DNA of 23,809 nt from a virus. The stretch is from the IMG/VR virus record IMGVR_UViG_3300050015_000102, positions 1-23,809 of that record; one strand, written 5' to 3'. Positions within the stretch are counted from its first letter, which is position 1. Every line of letters begins with the position of its first letter. The translations under genes and the position numbers were made by a program. The notes under the pieces were generated by a model. The model worked only from the letters and a program-made list of their open reading frames with translations. It did not search any database and was not told the DNA's origin. Shown here one piece after another: positions 1 through 6,979 of the stretch.

Positions 1-58
1 CCTCGTTCGCGCCTTTCACCGTGTCAATGCTTGAAAGGTCAATTCCTTTTTTCTTCAT
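1..58 (-). CDS. Tail assembly protein, N-terminal fragment (runs off the left edge)
   Basis: Nineteen codons are visible, starting MKKKGIDLSSIDTVKGANE, after a strong Shine-Dalgarno sequence (AGGAGG about 10 bases before ATG). The gene continues beyond the window. It follows the tail tube gene and one small gene on the same strand, where siphophages usually encode tail assembly chaperones or small tail proteins. The N-terminal pattern (short basic start, then 'DL..(I/L)DT') is similar to what I recall of such phage tail proteins. That is recollection plus position, and the function remains an inference. Confidence 0.5.
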   Translation of the reverse strand, partial: MKKKGIDLSSIDTVKGANE

Positions 59-78
59 AATACCTTGCCTCCTCCTTG

Positions 79-357
79 TTAAGTTTTTGGATATTTTAAT
101 TGAATCTTTTTAATCGGGAATGGTTCCCCCGCCTTTTTACACGCCTTGATAAAATCCCGCTCAAGATAGTTCGGGCGTCCAACAGTGAAGAGGATTTCAA
201 CAGGATGACACTTCCCCTTCATTATTTTGCCCTTATACCTTCGCCGTGTAGCCTTTAAAGTTTCATTTTCGCTTATGTATTTAGTGGCCTTATAAGCACC
301 GTCATAAATACACTTAGCCAACACTGAAAAATACTTTACGCTTTCATCTCCCAACAT
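79..357 (-). CDS. Conserved-looking hypothetical phage protein, 92 aa
   Basis: No family is recognised with certainty. The protein is small, basic and soluble (no membrane segment), with a C-terminal half rich in Lys and Pro and a stretch 'VGRPNYLERDFIK' that looks like a folded core. The start is well supported by AAAGGAG just before ATG. It lies between the tail tube gene and the next tail gene, both on the same strand, so it is probably a small tail-assembly or tail-completion component, but nothing in the sequence proves that. Confidence 0.65.
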   Translation of the reverse strand: MLGDESVKYFSVLAKCIYDGAYKATKYISENETLKATRRRYKGKIMKGKCHPVEILFTVGRPNYLERDFIKACKKAGEPFPIKKIQLKYPKT

Positions 358-432
358 TTTAAATCTCCTTTCAGGTCTCCGAAAAGACCGCTCCCGACAC
401 TTTGGCCAGTCGGCTTGCCTTATTTCAGCCCC

Positions 433-1680
433 TTAGAGGGTGCTGTCTTGTATCGATAATGTCGTTGCCAAGTGATCCGTTGCTGTCGCACCCGTCGCAG
501 GCCCAGCACCCGTATCAAACAGGGCTGTGAAGGGTAACGACTGAATCAAACCCTTCTCGCCGTCATCTTTAGAAGCTCCGCCCACTTTTACCCTGGACAT
601 TGAGAAGGCCAAGAACTCCGCATTCGGCAGGTTGCTATCTGTGAATGCCGCGCAAATACTGACTTCCGTTTCATTCTCAAAGTAATTCCTGAAAGTCGCA
701 TCTTCAAAAAACACGCTCATGTTACCCTTAACGTTAATCTTGCCATCGAAGATGTCCGGCTTTACATTCGAGCCGACAACGCCTTCACTTGAGAGGTTCC
801 CGGCAACATCGAAGTCGAGTCCGGTAAGAAGAGCAATCTTCACACCCTGAACATATAAAGCGCCATTGACAGCCGCCAAAACGCCGTGGGTATCAGCCGC
901 TACAACTGCGGAGAAATAAGCAGCAGTTCCGAAGGTGTGATTTAATCCCATCAAACCGAAATCAATAGTGGCAAGCCCGGACGCCGGGAGTTTCACGGCC
1001 ATCGTGTTTACCTTTACATCCCAGAACACTTCAGATTGAGTAATATCGCTGAAGCAATTCTCCATACTGAACCAATCCTCAGTGTGTGCCGATTCGGGAA
1101 TCCACATCTTATGGCCGACAACGGTACAGGTAACGGAATCCGTGGCCGCATCTGCAACAGGCGGAATACCATCAAGGCCAACAACCGTCATGATCAACTC
1201 TGTTAGAGCTGTGATCATAAAATTGTGAGCGTTGTTGTTGGTTGCTGATCCACCTGCCCACCCAGTCCACCGCACCACATCACCAACTTTAAATCCGCTC
1301 GTCAGGAAAGTTGCAGTTGCAGCGGAAGTGAATGTACCTGCCGCCCCAGTAGTTGGCGCTGCGGTAACATCTGTATGTGCGCCTGAATTAACACCCTGCA
1401 CAGATGCTTGGCGAAGGATCGCTGCCATCAACAGGTTATAAGCGCCGGGGGAAAGTTCCCCTGCAAAACTACCCTCAATGTTCTGGACTCCATGCCGGAA
1501 GTCGCTGACTTGCCGGTTCGCATTGATCTCGTTTGACTGATATGTTTCTTTTGTTAAATTCATTGTACTGGTTACACGCCGAAGATACTGAGCCGTTGCT
1601 GTTGCTGCTGGCGCTATCGTCCCCTTTGCCGCTTGGGGTGCCAAAATTACCTTTTTCTCAATGCCTGATGCTGTCCTCAT
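433..1680 (-). CDS. Phage tail tube protein
   Basis: The 415-residue product resembles the tail tube family typified by Pfam Phage_tube_2. It has an N-terminal 'TMNLTKETYQSNEI' segment, then 'GSFAGELSPGAYNLLMAAIL', a long Ala/Thr/Gly-rich middle (about residues 100-190) and a C-terminal beta-rich core with 'FFEDATFRNYFENE'. Such proteins stack as hexameric rings to form the inner tube through which DNA passes. AAAGGAG lies a few bases before ATG. The neighbours fit: the tail terminator is immediately upstream and tail-assembly genes follow. The protein is long for a minimal tube protein, so the Ala/Gly/Thr-rich part may be a surface domain. Confidence 0.85.
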   Translation of the reverse strand: MRTASGIEKKVILAPQAAKGTIAPAATATAQYLRRVTSTMNLTKETYQSNEINANRQVSDFRHGVQNIEGSFAGELSPGAYNLLMAAILRQASVQGVNSGAHTDVTAAPTTGAAGTFTSAATATFLTSGFKVGDVVRWTGWAGGSATNNNAHNFMITALTELIMTVVGLDGIPPVADAATDSVTCTVVGHKMWIPESAHTEDWFSMENCFSDITQSEVFWDVKVNTMAVKLPASGLATIDFGLMGLNHTFGTAAYFSAVVAADTHGVLAAVNGALYVQGVKIALLTGLDFDVAGNLSSEGVVGSNVKPDIFDGKINVKGNMSVFFEDATFRNYFENETEVSICAAFTDSNLPNAEFLAFSMSRVKVGGASKDDGEKGLIQSLPFTALFDTGAGPATGATATDHLATTLSIQDSTL

Positions 1681-1698
1681 AATGTTTCTCCTTTTACG

Positions 1699-2103
1699 TT
1701 AATTTATATCTGCAAAAAATCTAATCTTCACCGGAATGGAAAACCGGTCTCCATCGACACGCCCCGGAGATATTTCCGGTGTTGTTGCTATACGAACCGT
1801 GACAGTACCTGATACCATGCTGGTTCCCCTCTTAAAGGTTGTTCTTATTAATTGCGCCCTTGCCGCTGCCGTTGCTGTGCCTGCCTGAAGCGGGTACATG
1901 AGAGAGATTTGAAAAATCCCCTGTTCCCTATAATGTTCTGTCCCTAAAGTTGGATTGTCGGGGGTCGCTGGCAAAAGCCACGCTTGTTGATAAGCAGTTC
2001 CGGCAACTGGTGTATAAGGCACATTTTCCCAACTTGTCGGCAATGAAGGTGTCATACTATTAAGTTTTGCTTCAAGTGCTGCGCGAACGCTAACTATTGA
2101 CAC
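1699..2103 (-). CDS. Tail terminator-like protein (DUF4128 family)
   Basis: The 134-residue protein opens with 'VSVRAALEAKLNSMTPSLPTSWEN' (quoted in part), a helix followed by the Pro-rich turn typical of the Phage_tail_terminator_5 / DUF4128 family, and then alternating beta strands ending 'IPVKIRFFADIN'. Family members cap the tail tube and set where it joins the head. It overlaps the preceding small gene by ten bases and sits directly before the tail tube gene, the usual place for this function. The assignment rests on overall pattern and gene order. Confidence 0.75.
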   Translation of the reverse strand: MSIVSVRAALEAKLNSMTPSLPTSWENVPYTPVAGTAYQQAWLLPATPDNPTLGTEHYREQGIFQISLMYPLQAGTATAAARAQLIRTTFKRGTSMVSGTVTVRIATTPEISPGRVDGDRFSIPVKIRFFADIN

Positions 2104-2282
2104 ATATCCACCTTAACAATGCCTTTTAATATTTTATTTATTCCATCAACTTGACAAAGACATTCGCCCTGCTCTTCATCCGCCGTAATACATTTTTTAA
2201 TTTCTCTACCATCGAGAAATACTTTAGCCAGATAGGCTTTATCATCATAAGCATAATCATCTTTATTCGCAGATATTCTCAT
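2094..2282 (-). CDS. Small phage protein of the head-tail region, 62 aa
   Basis: The gene is translationally packed: its ATG overlaps the stop of the gp10-like gene by four bases (ATGA) and its own end overlaps the tail terminator gene. The product is acidic and has three cysteines, two of them as 'ECLCQ', in the pattern 'KKCITADEEQGECLC'. Small proteins of this kind, often with a similar 'DEEQG' stretch, occur between neck and tail genes in many phages. No function is known to me. It could bind a metal through the Cys residues, but that is speculation. Confidence 0.6.
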   Translation of the reverse strand: MRISANKDDYAYDDKAYLAKVFLDGREIKKCITADEEQGECLCQVDGINKILKGIVKVDMCQ

Positions 2283-2773
2283 TTCAACTCCGCCACTGCT
2301 TTGTTAATCATGCTTTGAAATTCTACTTCAGTTAATGCGACCATTCCTTCTGGAGCTTGGCCGCTATGACCATCTTCTAACGCTTGAGCATAAGGCAAAT
2401 TATTTGCCACAAAATAAATCTTGCCCGCCGCTTTTTCGGGTATTTCACCGTGTAACTTTGCCTTTGTTGCTGCGCCTGTTTTGTCACGCGCGTCAATTTC
2501 GCCACTTGGCAGTGAACCTATGCCTAATTGCCAGTTTGCCCTAAAGTGACCGCCTGCATAACCTTCTTGAACAAAACCTGACTTGACTAACCAATGCTCT
2601 TTATTTGCCGCGACTCCGCCTTCATTCCAGCCCTTCCATTTTGAAGGATCACCAACAGGTGATCTCTCGACTAATGAGGTAGTAATATCAGTCATGGTTT
2701 TCCTAACAACTTGGTCAGCATTATCGCCGCACTTCTTAATGAATTTGTTTATGTCCAGCTCAAAGGTTCCCAT
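2279..2773 (-). CDS. HK97 gp10-like neck / tail-completion protein
   Basis: The 164-residue product has an N-terminal helix region ('FIKKCGDNADQVVRKTMTDI'), then 'LVERSPVGDPSKW', 'GHFRANWQLGIG' and near the C terminus 'YFVANNLPYAQALEDGHS'. This arrangement, in particular 'SPV..G.FR.NW' followed by 'NNLPYA..LE.G.S', is characteristic of the HK97 gp10 family that joins head and tail. It is followed by the tail terminator region, as expected, but is separated from the other connector genes by the lysis genes. There is no strong ribosome site just before ATG, so its translation may depend on upstream reading. Confidence 0.8.
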   Translation of the reverse strand: MGTFELDINKFIKKCGDNADQVVRKTMTDITTSLVERSPVGDPSKWKGWNEGGVAANKEHWLVKSGFVQEGYAGGHFRANWQLGIGSLPSGEIDARDKTGAATKAKLHGEIPEKAAGKIYFVANNLPYAQALEDGHSGQAPEGMVALTEVEFQSMINKAVAELK

Positions 2774-2774
2774 A

Positions 2775-3341
2775 TTAAAATTTATACCCTATATTTAATT
2801 GAACTTTCGCATCGCCGGAAGAACTTACGTTACTGCCAAAACTCGCATCACCGTAAACTCCAACATAAACAGAACCTACCCTGGCAAAATCCCAGCGGCC
2901 ATAAACAGAAGATACCGTGGCACCTTTTACGTCTATGCCCGCCCGGACGCCTATTTCCTTTTCATTCGCAAAACCAAAAAGTGACATTGGCTCTTGTTTA
3001 GCCACTATCTGCGAAGAACCTGTTTTTGTATTAAGAACGGCAACCGCATTGGTAGTTCCTTTATAAGCAGGAATGGCGGCTGTAGCGATTGCCTGTTCAT
3101 CCGCATTGTTTTTAATCCAATCAGGCAGTTTTAACTTTTCAACAATGACTTCCTTTTCAATCGTAATGACTTCTTTGACCGGAACTTTTACCGTCTTGAT
3201 TTTTGTTACAACCTTTATTTGCGGAGCTGGTGTATAGGTTGTCGTGTTCAGTACGCTATGCCCAGTTTTGTACCAGACATACACCCCTGAAACGACGGCC
3301 AGCAACAATAAAAAGCTAAGTATTCCGATTATATATTTCAT
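2775..3341 (-). CDS. Membrane-anchored spanin-like lysis protein
   Basis: The 188-residue protein begins with one hydrophobic segment (about residues 4-24, 'IIGILSFLLLLAVVSGVYVW') oriented like an N-in signal anchor. A charged linker with Val/Lys/Glu repeats ('KIKTVKVPVKEVITIEKEV') follows. The C-terminal third consists of short alternating strands ('SSVYGRWDFARVGSVYVGVYG') and ends in Phe ('LNIGYKF'), the pattern of outer-membrane beta strands. That layout would span from inner to outer membrane. It follows holin-like and lysozyme genes, with its ATG overlapping the holin stop by one base, so a spanin-like role in the last lysis step is inferred. It is not a classical Rz/Rz1 pair. Confidence 0.6.
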   Translation of the reverse strand: MKYIIGILSFLLLLAVVSGVYVWYKTGHSVLNTTTYTPAPQIKVVTKIKTVKVPVKEVITIEKEVIVEKLKLPDWIKNNADEQAIATAAIPAYKGTTNAVAVLNTKTGSSQIVAKQEPMSLFGFANEKEIGVRAGIDVKGATVSSVYGRWDFARVGSVYVGVYGDASFGSNVSSSGDAKVQLNIGYKF

Positions 3342-3622
3342 TATTTATCTGCCCCCGTAACAGAACTGGTTTTTGTTTCTGTAGCAGTTGTCGTTGTTGT
3401 ATTTGCTGCTGGCCTATCGGCAAAAATGCTGCCTACCTTACCAAGAACCACTACACCAGCAAAAGTCCAGACACCTGTTGGAATCTCTTGAATCGCTCTC
3501 ATCCAAATACTTACAACACCCCATACATAAAGAATAGTAAGAACGGTAATTACCGATAGAAAAACACCTGAAGATACTGATGGGTCTTTTGAGTCCATCA
3601 TCTTTAAAAAAAATTCTTTCAT
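3341..3622 (-). CDS. Holin-like two-span membrane protein
   Basis: I place the start at the ATG ending MKEFFLKMMDSKDPSVSS, not at the upstream in-frame ATG at 3685. The later ATG overlaps the lysozyme stop by four bases and has GGGAGG before it, whereas the longer version would run 67 bases into the lysozyme gene. The 93-residue product has two hydrophobic segments (about residues 20-42 and 47-67) and a Thr/Lys-rich soluble tail. The 'DSKDPSVSS' just before the first span is common in small phage holins. It sits between lysozyme and spanin-like genes, so a holin that permeabilises the inner membrane is the best guess. Confidence 0.65.
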   Translation of the reverse strand: MKEFFLKMMDSKDPSVSSGVFLSVITVLTILYVWGVVSIWMRAIQEIPTGVWTFAGVVVLGKVGSIFADRPAANTTTTTATETKTSSVTGADK

Positions 3623-3957
3623 ACTTTTACCCTCCCATCCTTGATGCAGCTCCAATGCCTGCCATAACCATTCTCGATCGCCCATTCAAAGAGTATTTCC
3701 TGATCTTTCTCCCGCGCTATATTCAGGTTGGTCATTCCGGCCAATCCCTTCATCCAATCAAAAGTTTTATCATGAAATTGATATAAACCTTTGGCTAGTC
3801 CATTATCTCCATTCTTAACATTGTGATTATTCCTACTCTCATGATACCCAACTTGATATTTTATCCGGTCAAATCTGGTCATGCGTGTGTCCGCTCCCTG
3901 TGATACCGTGCAAACTAAAACCGCTACTAATATGAGTATTGAAATAATCATCTTCAT
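3619..3957 (-). CDS. Exported lysozyme-like transglycosylase (endolysin)
   Basis: The 112-residue protein has an N-terminal signal peptide (residues 1-22, hydrophobic core 'IISILILVAVLVC', likely cut near Gln-Gly-Ala). The remainder resembles the lysozyme-fold SLT family: catalytic Glu40 in 'YHESRNNHN', followed by 'GLYQF' at about residues 57-61. Such enzymes cleave the glycan strand of peptidoglycan. The domain is short, so a compact lysozyme is likely. GGAGG precedes ATG. With its own signal, it could be exported by Sec (as a SAR-type or secreted endolysin) and would not strictly need a holin to cross the membrane. Confidence 0.75.
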   Translation of the reverse strand: MKMIISILILVAVLVCTVSQGADTRMTRFDRIKYQVGYHESRNNHNVKNGDNGLAKGLYQFHDKTFDWMKGLAGMTNLNIAREKDQEILFEWAIENGYGRHWSCIKDGRVKV

Positions 3958-3958
3958 T

Positions 3959-4399
3959 TTAGACCTCCGCGCTTATGGTCAGCCAGACTTTCCCCTCCTT
4001 GAGTCCCGATTTAAGCAATGGGAAAAAATCATCAAACGCCTTCTTGCTCTGACCGACAAAGTTAGGATTCTTAATATATCCAAGCAGTAAACAGCCTTCA
4101 GTATTTTCGGCTGTATTTCCTGTATGGATTCTAACACCGGCAAATCCCGGCACATCCTTGATTAAGGGCATTACCCTTTTAAATCTGTTTGAAAAGTCTG
4201 TAATCACTTCATACGTCCCATAAGGGATCGCCGTTTCGCCAGGAATTTTTAACTCTCCTGACCAGGGAATAATTGATCCGTCCTCTAGGCGCTGCATATC
4301 TTTGTCCTCGAGAGCATAAGAAAAGCGCTTACCATCTATCAGCAAATCACCGATAGTTGATATGTCAGTAAACACCTTTCTAATCAGTTCGAGCTTCAA
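3959..4399 (-). CDS. DUF5675 family protein
   Basis: The 146-residue product matches the DUF5675 pattern: 'STIGDLLIDGKRFSYALED' near the N terminus, then 'KIPGETAIPYGTYEV', 'DFSNRFKRVMPLIKDVPGF', 'IHTGNTAENTEGCLLLG'. The His and Cys in the last motif are the best-conserved positions of that family, whose biochemical role I do not know to be settled; it recurs beside phage lysis genes. The start codon is TTG, directly abutting the TGA of the DUF3309 gene, with only a weak ribosome site, so translation is probably coupled. It lies just before the lysozyme gene, consistent with a cell-wall-related role. Confidence 0.8.
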   Translation of the reverse strand: MKLELIRKVFTDISTIGDLLIDGKRFSYALEDKDMQRLEDGSIIPWSGELKIPGETAIPYGTYEVITDFSNRFKRVMPLIKDVPGFAGVRIHTGNTAENTEGCLLLGYIKNPNFVGQSKKAFDDFFPLLKSGLKEGKVWLTISAEV

Positions 4400-4561
4400 T
4401 CAAATCACCCTGAACAACAACAAAATAATAAGTATGATTACTACCAACCCGATTCCGCCTGAGGGATAATAACCCCATGAATGGCTGTACGGATAAGTCG
4501 GCAGTCCGCCGATGCACAAAATGACTAAAATGATTAAAATGATAATTGCTAATGGATTCAT
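4400..4561 (-). CDS. DUF3309 family small membrane protein, 53 aa
   Basis: This short gene fills the gap between two larger ones. It encodes an N-terminal hydrophobic span (about residues 3-19), the signature 'GLPTYPYSHSWGYYPSGG' and a second span (residues 37-50). The pattern LPT-(Y/W)-PYS-x-x-WGY-x-PSGG is the hallmark of DUF3309, a family of tiny bacterial proteins of unknown function found mostly in Proteobacteria. AAAGGA precedes ATG. The next gene (DUF5675) starts with TTG directly after its TGA. In this lysis block a two-span protein of this size could act as a holin or antiholin, but that is inference. Confidence 0.85.
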   Translation of the reverse strand: MNPLAIIILIILVILCIGGLPTYPYSHSWGYYPSGGIGLVVIILIILLLFRVI

Positions 4562-4562
4562 A

Positions 4563-5072
4563 TTATTTTCCTTTCACCTTTTTACTTTTCTTCTCTGGTT
4601 TAAGTGCTTGTACCGTTTCGCAAATTGCAACTTGCCGTTCTAGTTTACTTTCAAGAGACCCCGTTCTGCCATTGGCGACCCTTTGATGTTCAGCAAGAGT
4701 ATCTATACTCGTTTTTATCTCTCCACTTACTCGTATGTATTCATCTCTGTTTGCTTTTATGCCGTCTTTTATTTCAGCAGTCTGACGTGTAGATTCATCT
4801 CTATTTTCTTTGTTTATTGTGGCGACGGCTGCTGCTGTATCTCTCGCTATTGTGGCGACGGCTGCTGCTGTATCTCTCGCTACTGTGGCGACGGCTGCTG
4901 CTGTATCTCTCGCTACTGTGGCGACGGCAATAACGCTTTCCTTGTGTTTATTTTCAACCTCCGTCATCCACTTTTTGATTAAATAACCTGCAATGGCAAC
5001 AAGTCCGCCAGTCCAACCCAAAAACAATGTTATTAAACTTCCCATCTCCAAAGTCATTTCAACACCGTCCAA
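4563..5072 (-). CDS. Membrane-anchored coiled-coil protein with 11-residue repeats
   Basis: The product has one N-terminal hydrophobic span (about residues 12-32) and then a long helical, charged region. In it the 11-residue unit ARDTAAAVAT(I/V) is repeated three times (about residues 54-86), followed by heptad-like sequence and a Lys-rich tail. The first codon of the open frame is TTG (GAGGG about 12 bases upstream); an ATG at 5057 without a clear ribosome site is the alternative start. It is the first gene of the lysis block. An inner-membrane protein with a periplasmic or cytoplasmic rod is likely, perhaps a spanin-like or holin-associated component; no family is recognised. Confidence 0.65.
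   Translation of the reverse strand: MDGVEMTLEMGSLITLFLGWTGGLVAIAGYLIKKWMTEVENKHKESVIAVATVARDTAAAVATVARDTAAAVATIARDTAAAVATINKENRDESTRQTAEIKDGIKANRDEYIRVSGEIKTSIDTLAEHQRVANGRTGSLESKLERQVAICETVQALKPEKKSKKVKGK
4816..4928. repeat. 33-base tandem repeat, three copies plus a partial
   Basis: Units begin at 4816, 4849 and 4882, each opening A(T/C)TGTGGCGACGGC, with a 14-base fourth copy at 4915. The copies differ by a single base, so duplication is recent. The unit is eleven codons long and keeps frame inside the coiled-coil membrane protein, where it lengthens the helical rod. Copy number may vary between relatives. Confidence 0.95.
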
Positions 5073-5080
5073 TAGTAATT

Positions 5081-5458
5081 TTATGCCCTCAAATTCACAT
5101 CATATAAAACCGCCACACCTGCCGGGGCCAATATCTTCAGCGGGGCTGTAAGCGTATAAATTACACCTGCCGCGTCTGTAATCGTGTCGCCCAAAACCGG
5201 GGCCGTTAAAGCCGCGCCAGCCGTGTTCAGTGGGGAAAGCAAAAGATGTCTATCCCCAATCTTGATCAAAGAACCGTCTATTTGCCTGCTATCCCATTCA
5301 GTCATTGCGCCGGTTCCGTATTGAACTGACGTTGTATTTGTCACGCCGCCAGTGGCAGGGTCATAAGTTCCGGCGACCGTATGCGTTAGCGTGACAGCCT
5401 GCCCGAACTCGGCAAGACTTTCATTCGCACTTTCGGCCATTTCAGCGTAATCAAACAT
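5081..5458 (-). CDS. Head-closure / head-tail joining protein
   Basis: The 125-residue product starts 'MFDYAEMAESANESLAEFGQ', then has 'VTLTHTVAGTYDPATGGV', a middle with 'IDGSLIKIGDRHLLLSP', and 'DTITDAAGVIYTL'. This set of features (a short helix, an 'FG..VT' strand, 'YDPATG', then a 'GD...LL.P' strand) is typical of stopper proteins that close the portal after packaging. It overlaps the connector gene upstream by one base and is followed by the lysis genes. Identification is by pattern and position. Confidence 0.75.
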   Translation of the reverse strand: MFDYAEMAESANESLAEFGQAVTLTHTVAGTYDPATGGVTNTTSVQYGTGAMTEWDSRQIDGSLIKIGDRHLLLSPLNTAGAALTAPVLGDTITDAAGVIYTLTAPLKILAPAGVAVLYDVNLRA

Positions 5459-5967
5459 TAGGTCCTCACCAATCCCATTGATACATTGTTACTGCCTACC
5501 CTCATATAGGGCGCAAGCATCGCGTCAATCGCCCGGTATCGCTTCGCCTGTGGAGAAGACTTATCGTAGTCGGTTCTGATCGGGCCAACCGTGATAGATG
5601 TTTTGTTTTGTTTTAGGTCAGGGGCTAAATCAGCCGCACTTGCCCGGAGTGCCAGCTCACAACAAGCACGTTTGATTATTTCCGGGATAACATCATCGTC
5701 AAGACTTACGCCTTCAATAACAACATCATAACGGGGCCAGCAAAGAGCCTGAACAAGAGGATACATCCTATATCCCTGCCAACGGTCACGATATTGAGCG
5801 ATCATGTATTCTGTAGCTTTCCGCAATGCCGCTTCCCTGATTGCATCAGTAGCAAGAGCAGCCCAAGCCGTGACCGCCCTTGCCGTAAAATAAGTTGATG
5901 CATCCGAAACGGATATGTAGCTTTCGCTTGTGCTTTTCCCGGTTCCATCTTCGACAATTAAAGCCAT
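5458..5967 (-). CDS. Head-tail adaptor with DnaT-like domain
   Basis: The 169-residue protein has the features of the phage family annotated as 'putative DnaT-like ssDNA-binding protein': 'MALIVEDGTGKSTSESYISVSDASTYF' at the N terminus (quoted in segments), 'KATEYMIAQYRDRWQGYR', 'LCWPRY' and 'IPEIIKRACCELALRA'. Despite the name, gene order in phages places these proteins as adaptors bound under the portal, which the helical core fits. It lies between the beta-helix protein and the head-closure gene. GAGGT precedes ATG. The C-terminal part ('DYDKSSPQAKRYRAIDAMLAPY') is also family-typical. Confidence 0.8.
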   Translation of the reverse strand: MALIVEDGTGKSTSESYISVSDASTYFTARAVTAWAALATDAIREAALRKATEYMIAQYRDRWQGYRMYPLVQALCWPRYDVVIEGVSLDDDVIPEIIKRACCELALRASAADLAPDLKQNKTSITVGPIRTDYDKSSPQAKRYRAIDAMLAPYMRVGSNNVSMGLVRT

Positions 5968-5977
5968 GATTTACCTC

Positions 5978-6976
5978 TTAAGTGTATGTTGCGTATGCGT
6001 TTGCTAATGCTGTATAAACATTCGGATTAGCATCCGTTTCATACCAGCAACCGATATTCGTAAGTTTCATTGCGCCGTCCAAAGACTTGCCACCTGTCAG
6101 AATGCCGGTATTAATCAGAGTAACTTCACAAGCGATCGCGCCTGTAAGTGTTAATCCGCCAACGAGTCGATAGCCTTTGAATCTAAAACGATCATCCGTG
6201 CTTTCACTGATACCGGTAACGAGTCCTTCGATAGTGTTTCCGTTGCCGTCCGCGTAAACTCGAATTGCCGCCGTGCCAGTCCGGTTAATGTCAATAGAAG
6301 CACCTGGAGCAACCCCGCCCGCGTTTGTATCAAAGTTTTTCAGGAAAAGATTAATCCGTTTCCCGACACTGGCATTATCGACTTGAAGTCCGATCTGTTC
6401 ATGGCCGTGGTCAATGAGTATATTCCCAAGAGTTGCTGACCATGTACCCGCCGATGCTGCCGGGTCAATACCGATGATATGCGTTACGCTGGCTACTGAA
6501 GAGACAACCGCCTGACCATTCGGGCAAATCAGTTCAACACCGTTTACGTCAGGCCAGACAACCGCTGCCGCTTCATTGTATTCACCCGCGTCAATAATGA
6601 CTTTCTTTCTGGTAGTTGTAACCAGCGAAAAGGCTTTTGTTAAAGTGGCAAAGGGGGAGTCTTCTGTTCCGAGGCCGTCAGTATCATCACCGTTTGATTT
6701 AACAAAAATCTTATCTTCAGCCGATGAATCTAAAATGGACGCACTACCTATTGTCGGCGTTACCGTCCCCACTATACAAATAATATTAAACCGTTCTACC
6801 CTGGCATAAGGACCAAAGGTTAAATTAGCCCCGGCTATTAAAGTTGTGCTTTGAGAGTCCCCGCCACCGGGCACTCTTGATAACCGAACGACTGAGCCGG
6901 TTGCACCGGGAGGCGCGGTGACTGTCAAAACCTGCCCGGCAGCGAGGCTTATTGTTTGAGATTCGTTTGCGTTCAT
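5978..6976 (-). CDS. Virion beta-helix protein (DUF1565/pectate-lyase-like fold)
   Basis: The 332-residue product has two parts. Residues 1-85 are a beta-rich N-terminal module ('ISLAAGQVLTVTAPPGATGS'). Residues 88 onward begin 'KIFVKSNGDDTDGLGTEDSPF', the entry motif of right-handed beta-helix proteins such as DUF1565, followed by coil-by-coil strands. No catalytic residues of a lyase can be pointed to. It sits between the coat protein operon segment and the adaptor gene, so it is probably a virion component: a capsid decoration or a surface fibre that may bind host or mucus glycans. GAGGAA precedes ATG. Confidence 0.65.
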   Translation of the reverse strand: MNANESQTISLAAGQVLTVTAPPGATGSVVRLSRVPGGGDSQSTTLIAGANLTFGPYARVERFNIICIVGTVTPTIGSASILDSSAEDKIFVKSNGDDTDGLGTEDSPFATLTKAFSLVTTTRKKVIIDAGEYNEAAAVVWPDVNGVELICPNGQAVVSSVASVTHIIGIDPAASAGTWSATLGNILIDHGHEQIGLQVDNASVGKRINLFLKNFDTNAGGVAPGASIDINRTGTAAIRVYADGNGNTIEGLVTGISESTDDRFRFKGYRLVGGLTLTGAIACEVTLINTGILTGGKSLDGAMKLTNIGCWYETDANPNVYTALANAYATYT

Positions 6977-6979
6977 GTT

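Noticed and set aside
4816-4928. CRISPR-like array
   Set aside because: The repeats are contiguous without spacers and keep a coding frame.
4683-4982. Cys-rich plus-strand frame with repeats
   Set aside because: It is the antisense of the 33-base tandem repeat; the Cys/Gly repeats are an artefact of reading the coiled-coil gene backwards.
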